Notes: a model not told the origin generated them from the sequence alone. DNA of 64,000 nt from Biomphalaria glabrata (GCF_947242115.1 NC_074725.1:26637398-26701397), one strand, 5' to 3'; positions 9,578-22,143 are shown, numbered from the stretch's first letter. Made by a program: numbers and translations.

Positions 9578-12500
9578 CTATCTGGAATAACGCACATAGA
9601 TAAATTTTCTATAATATTCTTTCTGGGCAAGATTATTCAACATAAACTTGGCAAGGTCCTGTCTACCGATCCGATTATCCATGTCTAAAGGAGACTGACT
9701 CTCACTGGCTAATATCTGGATACCTAATAAATAGAAAGAATTAAAAAATTTAAATAAAAGGTTAATGAAAAAAAAGTATTAAGGCTTATTGGTATGTTCA
9801 TTAGGGTCTATATGGAAATCTAGATCTAACTCTTGACCTAAAGTTCTGATTTAGAACTCTTAAGATCAAGTCTAGATCTACTTCTAGATCCATAATCTAG
9901 TTGGGATCTACATTATATTTACGTAAAAAAATAAGCAACGATTATTAACTTTAGGCCTAATAACATTGATGATCGCATAATTATCACCATGTTGGCTCTA
10001 GATCTAGATAAAGTTTTCAGCCAAATTTGCATTTATTTATTTATTTATTTTTAATTATAGCGGTCAAACTAGAGTTTGCTCCATGTGGCCAACGAGATAG
10101 TAATTCTTTTCTCAGCGATAGATCTATGCACCAACTGTTTAATTTTTAGGAAAATCGTTGGAGCCGTTTTTGAGATCAGATTGTCCACCTACCAACCCAG
10201 AAAGTGGGAATTGAATAGAGGTATTGTAATAAAAGGTTTATGACATAAGTATAAGCTAAAACGAACTTGTCACAAGAGTTTCATCAGAATGGCAGCTTTA
10301 ACAAGTAACATAAGCCAAGAAAAACAGTAAAAATACTTGTTTAAAAAAAAAAAGACGAGATCTCCTTTATGTAACTTAGAGCGCGATTGTTTGTCTCTTA
10401 AAAACTAATGAAGGTTAGATTTCAAAGCAACGGAAATTCCCGAAAGCGATAGTCCTTTCTAGCAGGGCCGGCCTTAGGGCACTGCAACCTTTGCGGCAGC
10501 AGTGGGCCCCACACTTTCATAGGCCCCGCGCTAACAATAATTGTAAATTATTAAATTAATCCATTTTAACTTAACAGGGTTTTCGCTGCCTCCTTATTTT
10601 CCAGGAGATCATGGAAATCTCCTGAAATTATTAAAATATCCTGAAAACTCATAAAAATGTCATAAAGAATAGACAAATTTATCATTTTGGGGTGCCATTC
10701 AATATGGAAAACGCCAATCTTACCCGCGATTAAAAAAAACGGCAATGTCAGCTTTCATTTAATAAAAATAATAAGGCGAATTTTAACCAAAACTTTATTT
10801 ACTGTAATATTCAGTGGCATGTAAATATAGATATTCATCTATCTCGATCGCTTTAAAAAATCATAAAGCGACATTTTGCTAGTCGATAGTAAATCTGAAA
10901 GGCAGATCTGAATGTTTAACGCCTTATTGTAGATATCTCGTAATTTAATCTGACCGTGATTTTGTACTTAGTAAAGTATGAACAAAGAACAATGACGTAG
11001 GCTATTTATCTTAAAAAATGAAATCTTTATTTTCACTATTTTCCTTATCCCTATCCAGACTAGGTCCCGCGCAATCCGTTTCGCATAGGGCCCCGCAATC
11101 TGTAGCCCTGCTTTCCAGAACGCGATAGTCGTTTCAAAACCGATGTTGAAAATGGACCTAGGCCTATGTGCTACCTAAAGCTCCAGCCAAATTTAAATTT
11201 ATTTAATTTTTTACTTTAAAAAATGATGACGGTCAAACTAGAGTTTTCTCTGTGTGGCCAACGAGCTAGTCACTCTTTTCTCAGATCTTTTTCTAATACA
11301 GTATCCACCGAAAACAAAATTACACATGTGCCACAGTATCCACCGAAAAAAAATTACACATGTGCTACAGTATCCACCAAAACAAAATTACACATGTGCC
11401 ACTTAAGTGGTTATATATACCCTCAGACGGCTGGTTTGTGAAATCAAAAAGTTTGACCACAGTAAACTGAATATCACGGCATTGATAGTCCAGATAACGT
11501 TCACATATCGCCATGTCTTCGTAAATATGTTTCCTTAAGAACAGAAGTTTATTCATAGCCCACGTCAACCAAGAAGGCAATAATGGATCTTCTGTGGAAA
11601 AATATATATCGGTAGTACTTTATTTAATAGTACCATTAATGAAAAATTAGTATGCTTTAAGTGAAATAATCCTATCTTGTATTGTTTTGTTTTTTTTAAA
11701 GAAGATGGCAAGCGCAAAGAAAACATAGGAATTATATTCGGTTACTTAAATTTACATAATTTCCAATTTTGACAAAATAGACAATGAGTTCTATGAACTA
11801 ATTTTATTATTATTATTATTATCTCTTTTGTGTATAAAAATCTTCCATACTAGACCTAGAGCATAAACAGTGTGCTATCTCATCTTGCCCTATCTCTTTA
11901 CTTAATATGTGAAAGGGTACCGGAGAAAGTTATAAGTTAGAAGAAGGTTTCCATGCTGGCCTTAGACGCTCCGCAAACACAACTCAGCTTGAGTCAAATC
12001 ACGAAAAAGAAAATCTTTAGTTTAAATCGGGATTGCATTAGAGCTCCCCTCCCCCCCCCCCCAAAGTAAACGGTTTATGCCAAATGGCTACGACGAAGTG
12101 GGGCGTCAAAGCAAGCGTGCTGAGGACGCTCTACATTTGTGCGGTAAGGGTATAGTCTCGAGTATAGTCTCCTAGCACAAGTTTACGCCTCGCAAACTTC
12201 TCTAGTGGGCTTAGACTCTGTGCAGAACCAAGCAATACGGCTAATCTGTGATACATTTCGGACAACCCCTATTGTTGCTGGCGAGATCATGGCAGATCAC
12301 TGGCCTTGCATAGGGAACGAGCTGTTTTGTTAGCGTACGAAAAATACAAACAGCTGTAGGACAGCAGCCCACTCAGACGCCTAGTCGACGACTGGATGGG
12401 TAGGGGTCGACTCAAAAGGACATCCTTTATGCAGACAGCACTAGGACTGTCCCAAGTGCTTGCCCCTCTCTTCGATAGGAAAACCCTACTTACTCTAACA

Positions 12501-14671
12501 ACTCTAGGCTAACTTTCAAACTCCGCCTCTGACTCTCTCTTTCCCTCTATCTCTCATAGCCCAGTCACCAACTAAATCTTGCACACCCCATCCACCCTTA
12601 CACAGTTTACGTGGATCTGTTGACCAGGATCTCGTAATCGAAGACTCTAAAATATCTAAATAACAAACTGCGAAAACGCAAACTGTATTTTAATAAACAT
12701 TTTATTTCAGTGGTTATGATAACCAGTACATTGAATATGTTACGAATCATTCACATTTAAAAACACAATATCACTAGTGGAGTTGTCAAATACGAAGAGA
12801 ACTTACTGTCAAAAACACAATCTGTATGTCATCAAAACTTACTTTCAATGGTCAAAAACGTGATGACCATTAATCTCTTGATATCTTTTTGTCTCATTGC
12901 TTTAACCACAGCCTCGCAGCTCTTGGCGTAAATATTGCACGGGGTTAGCCTAGGCCAAGCTTCAATACCCGAGAGGACTGCTTTACAGCCATCTAAATGC
13001 TCAGCGATGTCATCGGGGTTGAAGAAATCAGCTTCAACAACCTTTTAGTAATACAAAAAGTATTTTAAAACTCTGCATGTCTATTTGAGAACCCGTTGCT
13101 GCTCTATTATACGCTTGTTTATATATACGATCTTCTCTACCAGGCCTTCTGCAAACACTGCTAAACACAACACAGCACATCTATTACTAGAACTTGACAA
13201 CAAGAGCTTCAAATACATCGAGAGCCAATTCAACACAATTGGCTACACTAAATTCAAATGCTTTGCTACACTACAGAACTGCCTAACTAATAACTACAAG
13301 TCTCTCTAGCTCGTACAGTTACATTTTTGAAGACTCACAAGATACAGCACAGTCCTTCTCTTGCTGTCCTGGACTGGACTGTCCTTTTTAACACGCTCGA
13401 CCGTGAAGGCTCTTGATCACATGACCACAACACAGGTCATATGACGGTTATTAGCAGTACTGTCCCTTGTCTACCGACAGCCGTTGACCCCTTGACCTGT
13501 GTTATTGGCCTGAATCGTGTGTATCAGTAGGCCGCACACACATTAACCCTTTCAGTCCGCCACTGGAGTTACAACAATATTCTGGGCTAAACCAGAGACA
13601 TATCTGGAAGGATCTTTTCACTGTATAGTCCAGACACATGAAAAGAGATGAATAGGCTAACTTGTAATAAGACTAAAACCCTAAGTGGGTTTTCGCAGTA
13701 CCGAGTACATTACCCTTGGAAAGGCCAATCTTCATAGAAAGCCTGAACACTGACCTGCGTGCGATCTCTTTAAGGTGTCGGATATAACCGACAACAATCG
13801 TCATAGAAAGCTTGAGCACTGACCTGCAACGTCGTAACCACTGGGCATTAGAGCGAGACCTTACGATTAGAGACCAATAGCTCATTTCCACGTCACACGT
13901 CAGTACCACGCGGAAACGAGCCATTGGTTTAAACTGCCCAAATGTTACAACGTAGCAGGACAGTGTTGAGGCCTTCTATGACGAATGGTCTGGGCTAGAT
14001 CCGCCCCCTCAAAAGGGATCGCACACTATGATGACCACTTTCTCACAGTTCATGAGACAGTACCAAAGAGGAATACAGTCAATGAATATGAAGAAATCCA
14101 TTGTGGGGCTCAGCTCGGGGACGAGGAATCGGACAGCAGCTTATTAAGGAAATGTGACTCCGCGCAACATATGTGACTAAATGATCATCTAATTATAGAC
14201 CCGGGACTTTACAAATAATGGGGCCTAATTTCTGAACACTGGGAGAAATTCTTTTCTTTTGTCATGGTTCTATGCTATAATAATAAGTCCATGCTCTTCA
14301 AAAAAGGTTACTGTCCCAGGAAATGGGATTCATAGCAATATACTCATTCAAAAGTATTTTTTTTTTAAATACAAAAGACACAAAAAAAGGAAATATCTCT
14401 TTCTAGTCTTCTTCCCCCCCCCCTTTTTTGATTTCTAGAATTTTCCAATAGATATATACTTTTTTTAGGGGGAGGGGGAAATTGGGGTAATGTTAATTTG
14501 TACACAACTTACTTGTAGTCTTGGAGTCAAGCTTATCATTTTTTCTGGATTCCTCACCAATGCTATCACCTCATATCCCCTTGTCAGAGCCTCTGAAATG
14601 ATAGAGATCCCCATCGGACTAGTGGCCCCAATGACCAAAATCTTCATTCTGGTCCAAGACACTTGCTCCAT
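9578..14671 (-). CDS. Flavin reductase/BLVRB-like NAD(P)-binding protein, copy 2 (4 exons)
   Basis: Exons (minus): 14671-14513, 13041-12843, 11591-11421, 9723-9578; 675 nt including the stop, 224 aa, intron phases 0, 1, 1, every intron GT-AG. Family marks, compared with human BLVRB (206 aa): Rossmann loop GATSPMG at residues 15-21; VVEADF opening exon 2; a central helix EAVVKAMRQ; then IQFTVVK where the substrate-loop segment of the family begins; and GRQDLAKFML near the C-terminus. The enzyme should be a soluble NADPH-dependent reductase, substrate unknown. It is more diverged than copy 3: the second loop glycine is Ser, and KLF replaces the KPP of copy 3. All splice sites are intact. Met9 aligns with the copy 3 start and is an alternative start. 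A hAT MITE sits in intron 3 and a LINE fragment in intron 2. Confidence 0.88.
10463..11110. mobile_element. hAT-like MITE in intron 3 of reductase copy 2
   Basis: The ends are cagggccggccttaggg and gtagccctg. An 8-bp target duplication, ctttctag (10455-10462) and ctttccag (11111-11118), matches at 7 of 8. The body shares long stretches with 8156-8569, including the ggccccgcgcta and aaaacggca segments. It is non-coding, and the 8-bp duplication fits the hAT superfamily. Confidence 0.8.
11305..11403. repeat. Tandem repeat, ~34-bp unit, three copies
   Basis: Three imperfect copies containing acagtatccaccgaaaa and ttacacatgtg. They lie in intron 3 of reductase copy 2, just below the exon 3 donor (11420). 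Confidence 0.9.
12060..12560 (+). mobile_element. LINE fragment between RT and RNase H (RNase H-bearing LINE family)
   Basis: The plus-strand translation, broken in places, includes a KWGVKASVLRTLYICAVR-like stretch, then NQAIRLIC and TPIVAGEIMADHWPC, then SSLVDDWMGRGRLK-like sequence. This connector-type segment is typical of LINE proteins that carry a C-terminal RNase H. It lies in intron 2 of reductase copy 2, opposite in strand to the gene. The fragment at 43843-44168 is probably the same LINE class. Confidence 0.65.
13310..13990. other. Intron 1 of reductase copy 2, unclassified repeat-like sequence
   Basis: This stretch is GC-richer than its surroundings. About 13720-13900 contains an internal near-duplication (catagaaagcctgaacactg and catagaaagcttgagcactg). 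Short stretches recur near 16020 (agaccaattgctcat). It resembles decayed transposon DNA, but I cannot name the family. No exon is seen. Confidence 0.4.
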
Positions 14672-15352
14672 TGTCTAATGTGTCGAGAGAGAAAATATAT
14701 CGGCAAAAGCTGGAGAAAGAGATAAGTTTTTTTCTTTACTTGGAAAAACTTTCTTAACATTGATGTTCTGGAGGATATTCAAACTGTACTGCTGATTCTA
14801 GTATATAAAACGAGCCGACCTGCGGCGTAGCATACGCCCCCACCCTATGTTTCCCGTTTCTGATACTAAATATTTGGATCTGAGAGTCTGTTGTTCACTA
14901 AATTTATATTGTAATAAAATAACAAGAAATACATACCATTAAACAAGAAAAGGACCTCTGTTAATGTTTTGATTGTGAGGCGAAGAATACTATTGGAACT
15001 AACAGATGTTTCAAGATTCAGTTTGCAGATTTGAATAATCCTTTTGAGGTCACTTATATGATGGTTGTCACTTTGTGCTTTGTGGGTAGCCCAAGAAGGC
15101 AAACACATTTGGTCCTTGATGGTTCCTCGGATGTTTGGACCAAATCCTAATAAATTAAATATTCCACAAGAAATTTGATGTCTGGTGTGAACACGGTAAG
15201 ATGACATTTAGAAACGGATTAGAAATATTAAATGTGAGTTTAATAATTGTTTAATTTCAAATATATTTAAGCAAATCATTTTCTAATATTGATTTATTCT
15301 TAAAATATTCGTATAAATTATATATTATATGGATGTCGACTTTTAAAGCACA

Positions 15353-15568
15353 TTCCTCGTTTCATATGCTAGGACAAATTTGTACAAAGCTCATTCTTCC
15401 CTAATGCTATTAGAGCATGGAATGGATTGCCTGAGCCAGCCAGGAAAACCAATGACCTGGCAGAATTTAAGTCATTGGTTAACATGCATGACTAGATTCA
15501 TATCGCGTAGGACGTAATCATCTTCTTTTTTGAAGTAACGCCTGTATTTTATAAGAAAAGAAGATAAA
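15353..15568 (+). mobile_element. 5'-truncated 3' end of jockey/CR1-type LINE
   Basis: It encodes the last residues of the LINE protein (SFFPNAIRAWNGLPEP-like, ending KSLVNMHD and a stop). The family 3' UTR follows, containing gtaggacgtaatcatcttc and a tail of ataaga-type repeats. It matches the 3' end of the long copy at 53037-55910. Confidence 0.9.
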
Positions 15569-15728
15569 AACCAACAAGATTATATCACTACAATGATTTT
15601 GATATCGATTCCACATTAATTCCCCACTCCAGTACAAAAAATGCACAGACAAATCTAGATAGAATCTTAATAATAACAATAATCAATCTGGTTCTTAACT
15701 AAATTTAGTGAGCTAGGATCTGGTAGAA

Positions 15729-15926
15729 CAGGGGTTCTCAACCTGTGGGTCGCGACCCCCTTGGGGGTCGATTGACGATTTGCCAGGGGTCGCCTAAGCC
15801 CATCGAAAAAATGAATTGTTTTTGTCTATTCTTTTATTGCTCTGTGTGTGTGCGGAGGGAGGGGGTCGCGGCAGAGTGGGGGGTTGTAAAAAGGGGTCGC
15901 CGAGATTAAAAGGTTGAGAACCGCTG
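15729..15926. mobile_element. SPIN-like non-autonomous hAT element, copy 1
   Basis: This 198-bp element is bounded by inverted ends (caggggttctcaacct and aggttgagaaccgctg) and a perfect 8-bp target duplication, tggtagaa (15721-15728 and 15927-15934). The sequence after the left end (gtgggtcgcgacccc, ttgggggtcg, caggggtcgcctaag) matches my memory of SPIN hAT transposons, which spread between vertebrates, triatomine bugs and pond snails. It has no coding capacity. Related copies are at 45733-45925 and 51593-51790. Confidence 0.9.
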
Positions 15927-17039
15927 TGGTAGAACTGTCCCCTGTCAACAGTGACCATTTGTTAGAGTAGGCCTCAACGATGATCTGTAACGTCACAACC
16001 TCTGAGCAGTAGAGACCAATTGCTCATTGTGACGTGGCAATGAACTGTTGGTCTCCACTGCCTACAGGCTGCGACATTGCCGATCAGTGCTAAGGCCTTC
16101 TATGTCGATCTGTCACGTGTCAACGCTTTCCAGCTCAGACAATCCAGTTGAAGGTTGTCTTTTCATTGACCTAGATAGACTGCCAAGACTCAAGCGACAA
16201 TCAATAATCCGGTAGATCTATCTTCGTGCTACAGGTTCTTGATTAGAATATTGTTATCTAAAGCTAAGATCTGCTAGATTAAATTATAAATTTACAATTT
16301 AATTTTACCTCTAGTCCCGATTCAAACAATCAAACAAATCGTATCTATCTTATCTTATAAAATATAGACGTTACTTGAAAATGATACAAGATATTGATCT
16401 TAAGTTCAAGAACCAGACTACAGTCCAAACAGATCAATGCAGACTATCTTTAACTTACTCAAAATTTATAATTATTTGAAACGATGTTAAATCTATGGAT
16501 AGAGCTAGATCTATACTGTTCAGAAGTTATAATCTAGATTCCTAAAGTTTATTTTTTACAAAAATAGAGAAAAACAACAACAACAACAAAAACAAACAAA
16601 CAAACAAAATAATTGCAAAACTTGGAGCGAAATGGCCATAAAACAATCAATACAATCTAAATTATTTTAGTGGCATGGAATTTTAATATACAAATTTAGA
16701 CCTACATCTAATGCTAATTATTCTTTTCTTCTTTAATGAATGTTTTTGATCTGTGAGATTACAAGAATTATATTATTAGGCCTATATGTGGTCGGAGATT
16801 AGCACAATATCATTTCCTATATTGAAATGTTGGCCCGATGTTTGAAAAAGCTTGATTCCATAGATCGGATTGTATCGATTACTGCATTTTCTACTTTTGT
16901 TCTGATTTTGTTTTCCTTTAGCAGTCGGCTATGATAATGAATCGTTTTTTTTTTTTAGTTAGCTGAAACACTACCAATGATGTCGACTCTTCGGTCATGG
17001 TTTAGTTTTTACAGTTTCCCCTTACTTGGGTTTTAATTC

Positions 17040-17930
17040 CGCTTTTCTTGTGGTAGCCAGAGATGGTACATTTATATCAGTTGTATTGACATCCTATAGT
17101 GATGGTATATTAATATCTGCTGTATTCGACAAATTTGAGATGGTATATTTATATTTGTTTTAATGGCACCCTTGAGATGGTATATTTATATCTGCTGTTT
17201 TGACGCCATTGAGATGTATGCTATATTTATATCTGCTGTTTTGACACCCTTGAGATGGTATATTTATATCTGTTGTACTGACACCCTTGAGATGTTATAA
17301 TTATATCTGTTATAACGACACCATTGTGATGGTATATTTATATTTGCTGTTTTGACGCCATTGAGATGTATGCTATATTTATATCTGTTGTACTGACACC
17401 CTTGAGATGTTGTAATTATATCTGTTGTACTGACACCCTTGAGATGTTGTAATTATATCTGTTGTACTGACACCCTTGATATGTAGTAATTATATCTGTT
17501 GTACTGACACCCTTGAGATGTTGTAATTATATCTGTTGTACTGACACCCTTGAGATGTTGTAATTATATCTGTTGTACTGACACCCTTGAGATGTTGTAA
17601 TTATATCTGTTGTACTGACACCCTTGAGATGTTGTAATTATATCTGTTGTACTGACACCCTTGAGATGTTGTAATTATATCTGTTGTACTGACACCCTTG
17701 AGATGTTGTAATTATATCTGTTGTACTGACACCCTTGAGATGTTGTAATTATATCTGTTGTACTGACACCCTTGAGATGTTGTAATTATATCTGTTGTAG
17801 TGACACCCTTGAGATAGTATATTTATATCTTTTGTAATGACACCCTTGATATGGTAAATATATATTGTTGTACTGACACCCTTGAGATGGTATATTTATA
17901 TCTTAGACACCTTTGAGATATAGATGATTC
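17040..17930. repeat. Minisatellite, 37-bp unit
   Basis: The core (about 17390-17800) is about eleven near-identical 37-bp units containing gttgtaattatatctgttg and ctgacaccctt. It is flanked on both sides by diverged units of 33-40 bp. The homogeneous centre with decayed edges is the usual mark of a recently amplifying array. Confidence 0.97.
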
Positions 17931-18394
17931 AACCGTTTGATATGACAGAAAAATTTCAAAATGCGTGGAAAAATGTAAAAAGTTGGTCGTTTGGTGTATC
18001 CATTGTGCAGAATATAGGAAATGTGGATAATTTTATCTTATCAATTACAGACTTATCTTCTTTTTTTTTTTTTTTTGTTATTTACCTCACTATCACAGTT
18101 TGAACTTGATACGAGAGTGGAAAGTGGAGGAAATAACGTGTAAAAGATTGCAGCTAGACAGAGAGATGGGGGAGTGAGTTAACCCTTAAAACGCGTGTGG
18201 TACTTTAGCCTCTAATCATCAGAATTGCAATTCCATTTTGTATACACTCATTGTATAACAGCTCAGCACTCTAAGGGTTAAGACTTCTTCCAGTCTTACG
18301 TCACAGAGACCAACTGAATCTCTACTACAGCTGCACCGAGAAACGTAATCTTTTTATTTTTAAGATACGAGCAAAATCTGCACCCATAAGACAG

Positions 18395-19082
18395 TGACCG
18401 ATTTCAAAAGCAGCCTGTATGACCACTGCTATAATTTGAAGGGACCTGCATGGCCACCGCTATGATTAGTTGAGACCTGTATGGCCACCGCTATGATTAG
18501 TTGTGACCTGTATGGCCACCGCTATGATTAGTTGTGACCTGTATGGCCACCGCTATGATTTGAAGGGACCTGCATGGCTACCGCTATGATTTGACAGGAC
18601 CGGCATGGCCACCGCTATGATTAGTTGTGACCTGTATGGCCACCGCTATGATTTGAAGGGACCTGCATGGCTACCGCTATGATTAGTTGTGACCTGTATG
18701 GCCACCGCTATGATTTGAAGGGACCTGTATGGCCACCGCTATGATTTGAAGGGACCTGTATGGCCACCGCTATGATTAGTTGTGACCAGTAGGCCACCAC
18801 TATGATTAGTTGTGACCTGTATGGCCACCGCTATGATTAGTTGTGACCTGTATGGCCACCGCTATGATTTGAAGGGACCTGCATGGCTACCGCTATGATT
18901 AGTTGTGACCTGTATGGCCACCGCTATGATTTGAAGGGACCTGTATGGCCACCGCTATGATTTGAAGGGACCTGTATGGCCACCGCTATGATTAGTTGTG
19001 ACCAGTAGGCCACCACTATGATTATTGGGACATGTTTGGCCACCGCTATGATTTTTAGGACCTGTATGGCCACCACTATGTG
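18395..19082. repeat. Minisatellite, ~31-bp unit with higher-order pattern
   Basis: About 22 units of roughly 31 bp containing ctgtatggccaccgctatg. Two linker types alternate (attagttgtgac and atttgaagggac). A block of several units is duplicated: about 18600-18800 and 18830-19020 carry the same order of linkers, including the variant gaccagtaggccaccac. This shows segmental, not only single-unit, amplification. Confidence 0.95.
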
Positions 19083-19640
19083 TGGTCTCGTTCTCTCCCA
19101 ATACCAGGCAGTAATACATTTTGCTTTGTCAGAAAAAACTTTATTGATCCAAGGTATTTACAATACTTTCCACATTGCTTCAAATATACAGTAAAATTAC
19201 TATATTAATTATCCTGTAATAAATAAACTAATCTAGAAATAAATTCTACAATACTATAAATATCTATAGGCCTATAGTCCGCAATACAATATACTTCTGA
19301 TCTATATATTTAATACAAGCGGGAAATTCAAATTAAGTTATGTAACTTTTTGTTTGTGTTTGTTCGTAAACAAATTTATAAAAGGTTGTGTACGATTTTA
19401 TTGTTACAATTCCTCTATTCAGCTCGCTAACTCCTCAAGGAAACTGGAATCTGGACACGGATCTCAAAAACAGTTCTAATAATTTTCCTAGACATTTAAC
19501 AGTTGTTGTATACCTTTGGGAAAAGATTTACTAGTTAATTGGTCACAATGGGAAAACTCTAGCTTGAACGTTATAATTTTTTGAAATACTATCTTTTAAA
19601 ATTAAATTTGGTCTGCACAATCATTATCTTAAACAGACAG
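19083..19640. other. Gene-free AT-rich spacer
   Basis: No ORF, repeat family or exon that I recognise lies between the 31-bp minisatellite and the duplicated block beginning near 19640. Confidence 0.5.
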
Positions 19641-21285
19641 TACCAGGTGACCGAGCTTCACTTGGTTGAATACTTTCATAAGGAGGGTAAATACCCTAAG
19701 TCATTTTGGAAATATTTTTGTAAGTACGAAAATGAACGATCGGATAAAGAACCAATCTGAAGAGCTGCTCTTGTTTTCTCTTAGTTTTGACCCTACATGT
19801 CATTGTACATGGCGATTAGAATAGATAGTCTCTTAAGTCCTACAACAGTGTAGAAATACCACAGCTCACGTCGTGTCGTATAATCATTTTGCGTAAAACT
19901 ATTGACCTGTTATTGGCTTGGAAGAAGGTCTTTGCAGTGAAACTTCTCAAATGGTTACGTTCAGACATTTAATATTGCAATTAGTATATTAATTATGGCT
20001 TTAGTACGAAACATCAAGTGATGCAACATCTCTACGATATTGGGTCAAACATACACTTCGTAACAACTTAAATGGGGGATTTTTTCCTTATAGACTTAAA
20101 AGCATTGCGTTTCCCATGGAGCACCTCTGTTATGTGTCGAACACCTTTAAGCTCACTAAAAAGCCTTTGGCAGATGTTAGAGCTCCATACAGTATACGTA
20201 CTCTTCCCAGCGTGACTGTTGGGAAGTTCATACCGGCGTTCGCTAAAACATCGCGGTCTTGCCACAGTATGTCCACGATGGTGTGCAAACATCTTTGGTG
20301 AAAGCGTTCAAGAAGTCTTAGTTGCTTTCTATCAAGTACCCATGTCTCAGATCCACATAGAGAAGTAAAGAGAACCACTGCTTGGTAGACACTGATCTTG
20401 TAGTCAGGCGTAACAATTTATTTCGCCTAACTCTTGCTTGGAGGCGTCCAAAAGTACTACTGGCCCTGATCAGACGCTTATCAACCTCCCTTAAAAGCAA
20501 TGTGTCATATGAAACTATGCTTTCCAGATTTGTGAAGTTGTCTACCACGCGTGTCCATTCACGATGATCTTTGGGGCTGAGTTGATTTTATTGGGTGAAT
20601 TCCGGAACATGACTTCCGTTTTTCCGAGGTTATGGTTAAACCAAAAGAGGCACAACGTTGACCGCGAGCTGGAGATCATGTCAGTGTGAGAAGCTGTGTT
20701 ATGACCATTTCCTTTGTTTCGGTATGGGTCAGTAGACTTCGAAGATTAAACATATTGTAATAATTCACCAGTTCAATAACAACAAAGTAAAACCTACCTA
20801 CATATCTCCACGGAACGTGTGAACAATGTATAAAGCACCCAAAAAATACAATAATTAATCAAATGTAATTCCATGATTTCTCTTCCATGGTTCCATAATA
20901 TATCAATCAACAGTAAGATGATGCGCAAATGTTTAATTAGCCCGACTGATTCATTAAAAGTTGTTCATGTTGGCAAAGACATATATTAATTTACTGATAT
21001 AAGCCTAGTGACGTAAGCGGTGTTTTCCCTGTTTGGCGTCATGGAAAATTTTCATTCATAAAACATTCTAGCCAAAATTAATTTTTCCTTAATGAAATAT
21101 TTTCAAACCGATATAACGGTCGACCTCGAGTTTTCCCCTTGTGGCCAATGAGTTTAGAATTTTTTTCTCCTTTACATACATAACCTTGAAGTTTTAAAGA
21201 AAATCATTAGAGCCGTTTTCGAAATAAAATTTATATATATACATATCAGAATTGCTCGCCTAAGAGTATAGGATTGGTCAGTGGG
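19640..21285. repeat. Duplicate of the 6780-9250 block
   Basis: This stretch follows 6780-9250 in the same orientation and order: the aggtgaccgagc start, tacgaaaatgaac, the minus-strand LINE thumb fragment, caataattcaccag, gtgacgtaagcggtgt, gatataacggtcgacctcg, and ctaagagtataggatt at the end. The left block has extra DNA: a plus-strand LINE piece, a 414-bp MITE and a longer (AT) run. With the duplicated flanks of reductase copies 1 and 2 it defines a tandem unit of about 13 kb. Confidence 0.85.
20090..20670 (-). mobile_element. LINE RT-thumb to linker fragment (zinc-knuckle LINE family)
   Basis: The minus-strand translation includes EVDKRLIRASSTFGRLQARV, then GSETWVLDRKQLRLLERF and HQRCLHTIVDILWQD, then ALTSAKGFLVSLK-like residues. 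These match the frame preserved at 7129-7700 and its partner at 7755-8170. The frame is broken in several places. Confidence 0.82.
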
Positions 21286-21526
21286 TATTCCGCGTGTTTT
21301 CATTAAAGAGTTCAATAAATCATTAGACGTTGGGAAACAGTCTGCACACCGCCTTCTAAGTCTGGATCTATATATAGGCCTAGCATTAGATTTGTAAATA
21401 CTTTGAGTACATTTATACATTCGCTTCACCAGGATTTGTTTTTTATCGCGGGGAGGGGAAATAGCTGTGGGGTTAAAAATATACCTTTTTTTTTAAATCT
21501 ATAATTCTTTAGTTTTATTTACGGTC

Positions 21527-21900
21527 ATGATCTCATTTGGTAAGCGGATCCAAGCATTGGGACCAAGATGCTACAAAAAGATCGTAGGTGTCACTTACAA
21601 AGACCGCATCAAGAATGAAGAGATAGGAAACAGGATTAATACAGCAATTAGACCCCACGATGACCTGCTAAACACTGTAGAAAACTTAAACTTAAACTCT
21701 ATGGCCACATCACAAGGTCCTCAGGGCTCGCACAGACCTTCCTTCATGGAGCAGAACCAGGAAAAAGAAGAAAAAGAAGACAGAGAACGCGATGTGAAGA
21801 CAATATCAAAGAATGGACACAGAGGAATGGAGAAAGACGGTTGACAGTACTTGTATGGTGCCCCAACGGTCCAACAGACTAAGGGATAGGTGAAGGTGAC
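21527..21900 (+). mobile_element. LINE C-terminal fragment (GHVTRSSGLAK-type family)
   Basis: An open frame reads ALGPRCYKKIVGVTYKDR, then NRINTAIRPHDDLL, then a diverged region. Downstream pieces read like VVPQRSNRLRDR. This segment typically follows the reverse transcriptase in an endonuclease-RT LINE. It sits 3' of reductase copy 3 on the opposite strand. Relatives are at 47200-47710 and 42020-42170. Confidence 0.72.
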
Positions 21901-22143
21901 TTCATTAGTTAAGCTTAACTAATCACTCTTACGAAAAGTCATCAGCTTCATAAAGGAGGAATTGTCTTTAAAAACAACTTCTTTTATATTGCTTGTTCAT
22001 TTGAATCACTCATGAATCACTCATGAATCACTCATCTTCCCAACGAAATTTAGTGTCATGATTAAAAAACATATTTATAACTTAGGTAGAAATAAAGCAC
22101 GTGACAAAGTTGGCACTTTGCGATGACATTTCGTATTTCTGTT

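Larger units (their letters stand above)
14672..16700 (-). other. Paralogous 5' flank of reductase copy 2
   Basis: This is the counterpart of 2968-4760, with patchy conservation in the same order. The 113-codon minus ORF at 14866-15207 lines up with non-coding sequence of copy 1 and is probably untranslated. A LINE 3' fragment (15353-15568) and a SPIN-like element (15729-15926) inserted here and are absent from the copy 1 flank. Confidence 0.6.

Noticed and set aside
14866-15207. 113-codon minus ORF upstream of reductase copy 2
   Set aside because: The paralogous flank of copy 1 does not keep the frame, so it is probably non-coding or untranslated DNA.
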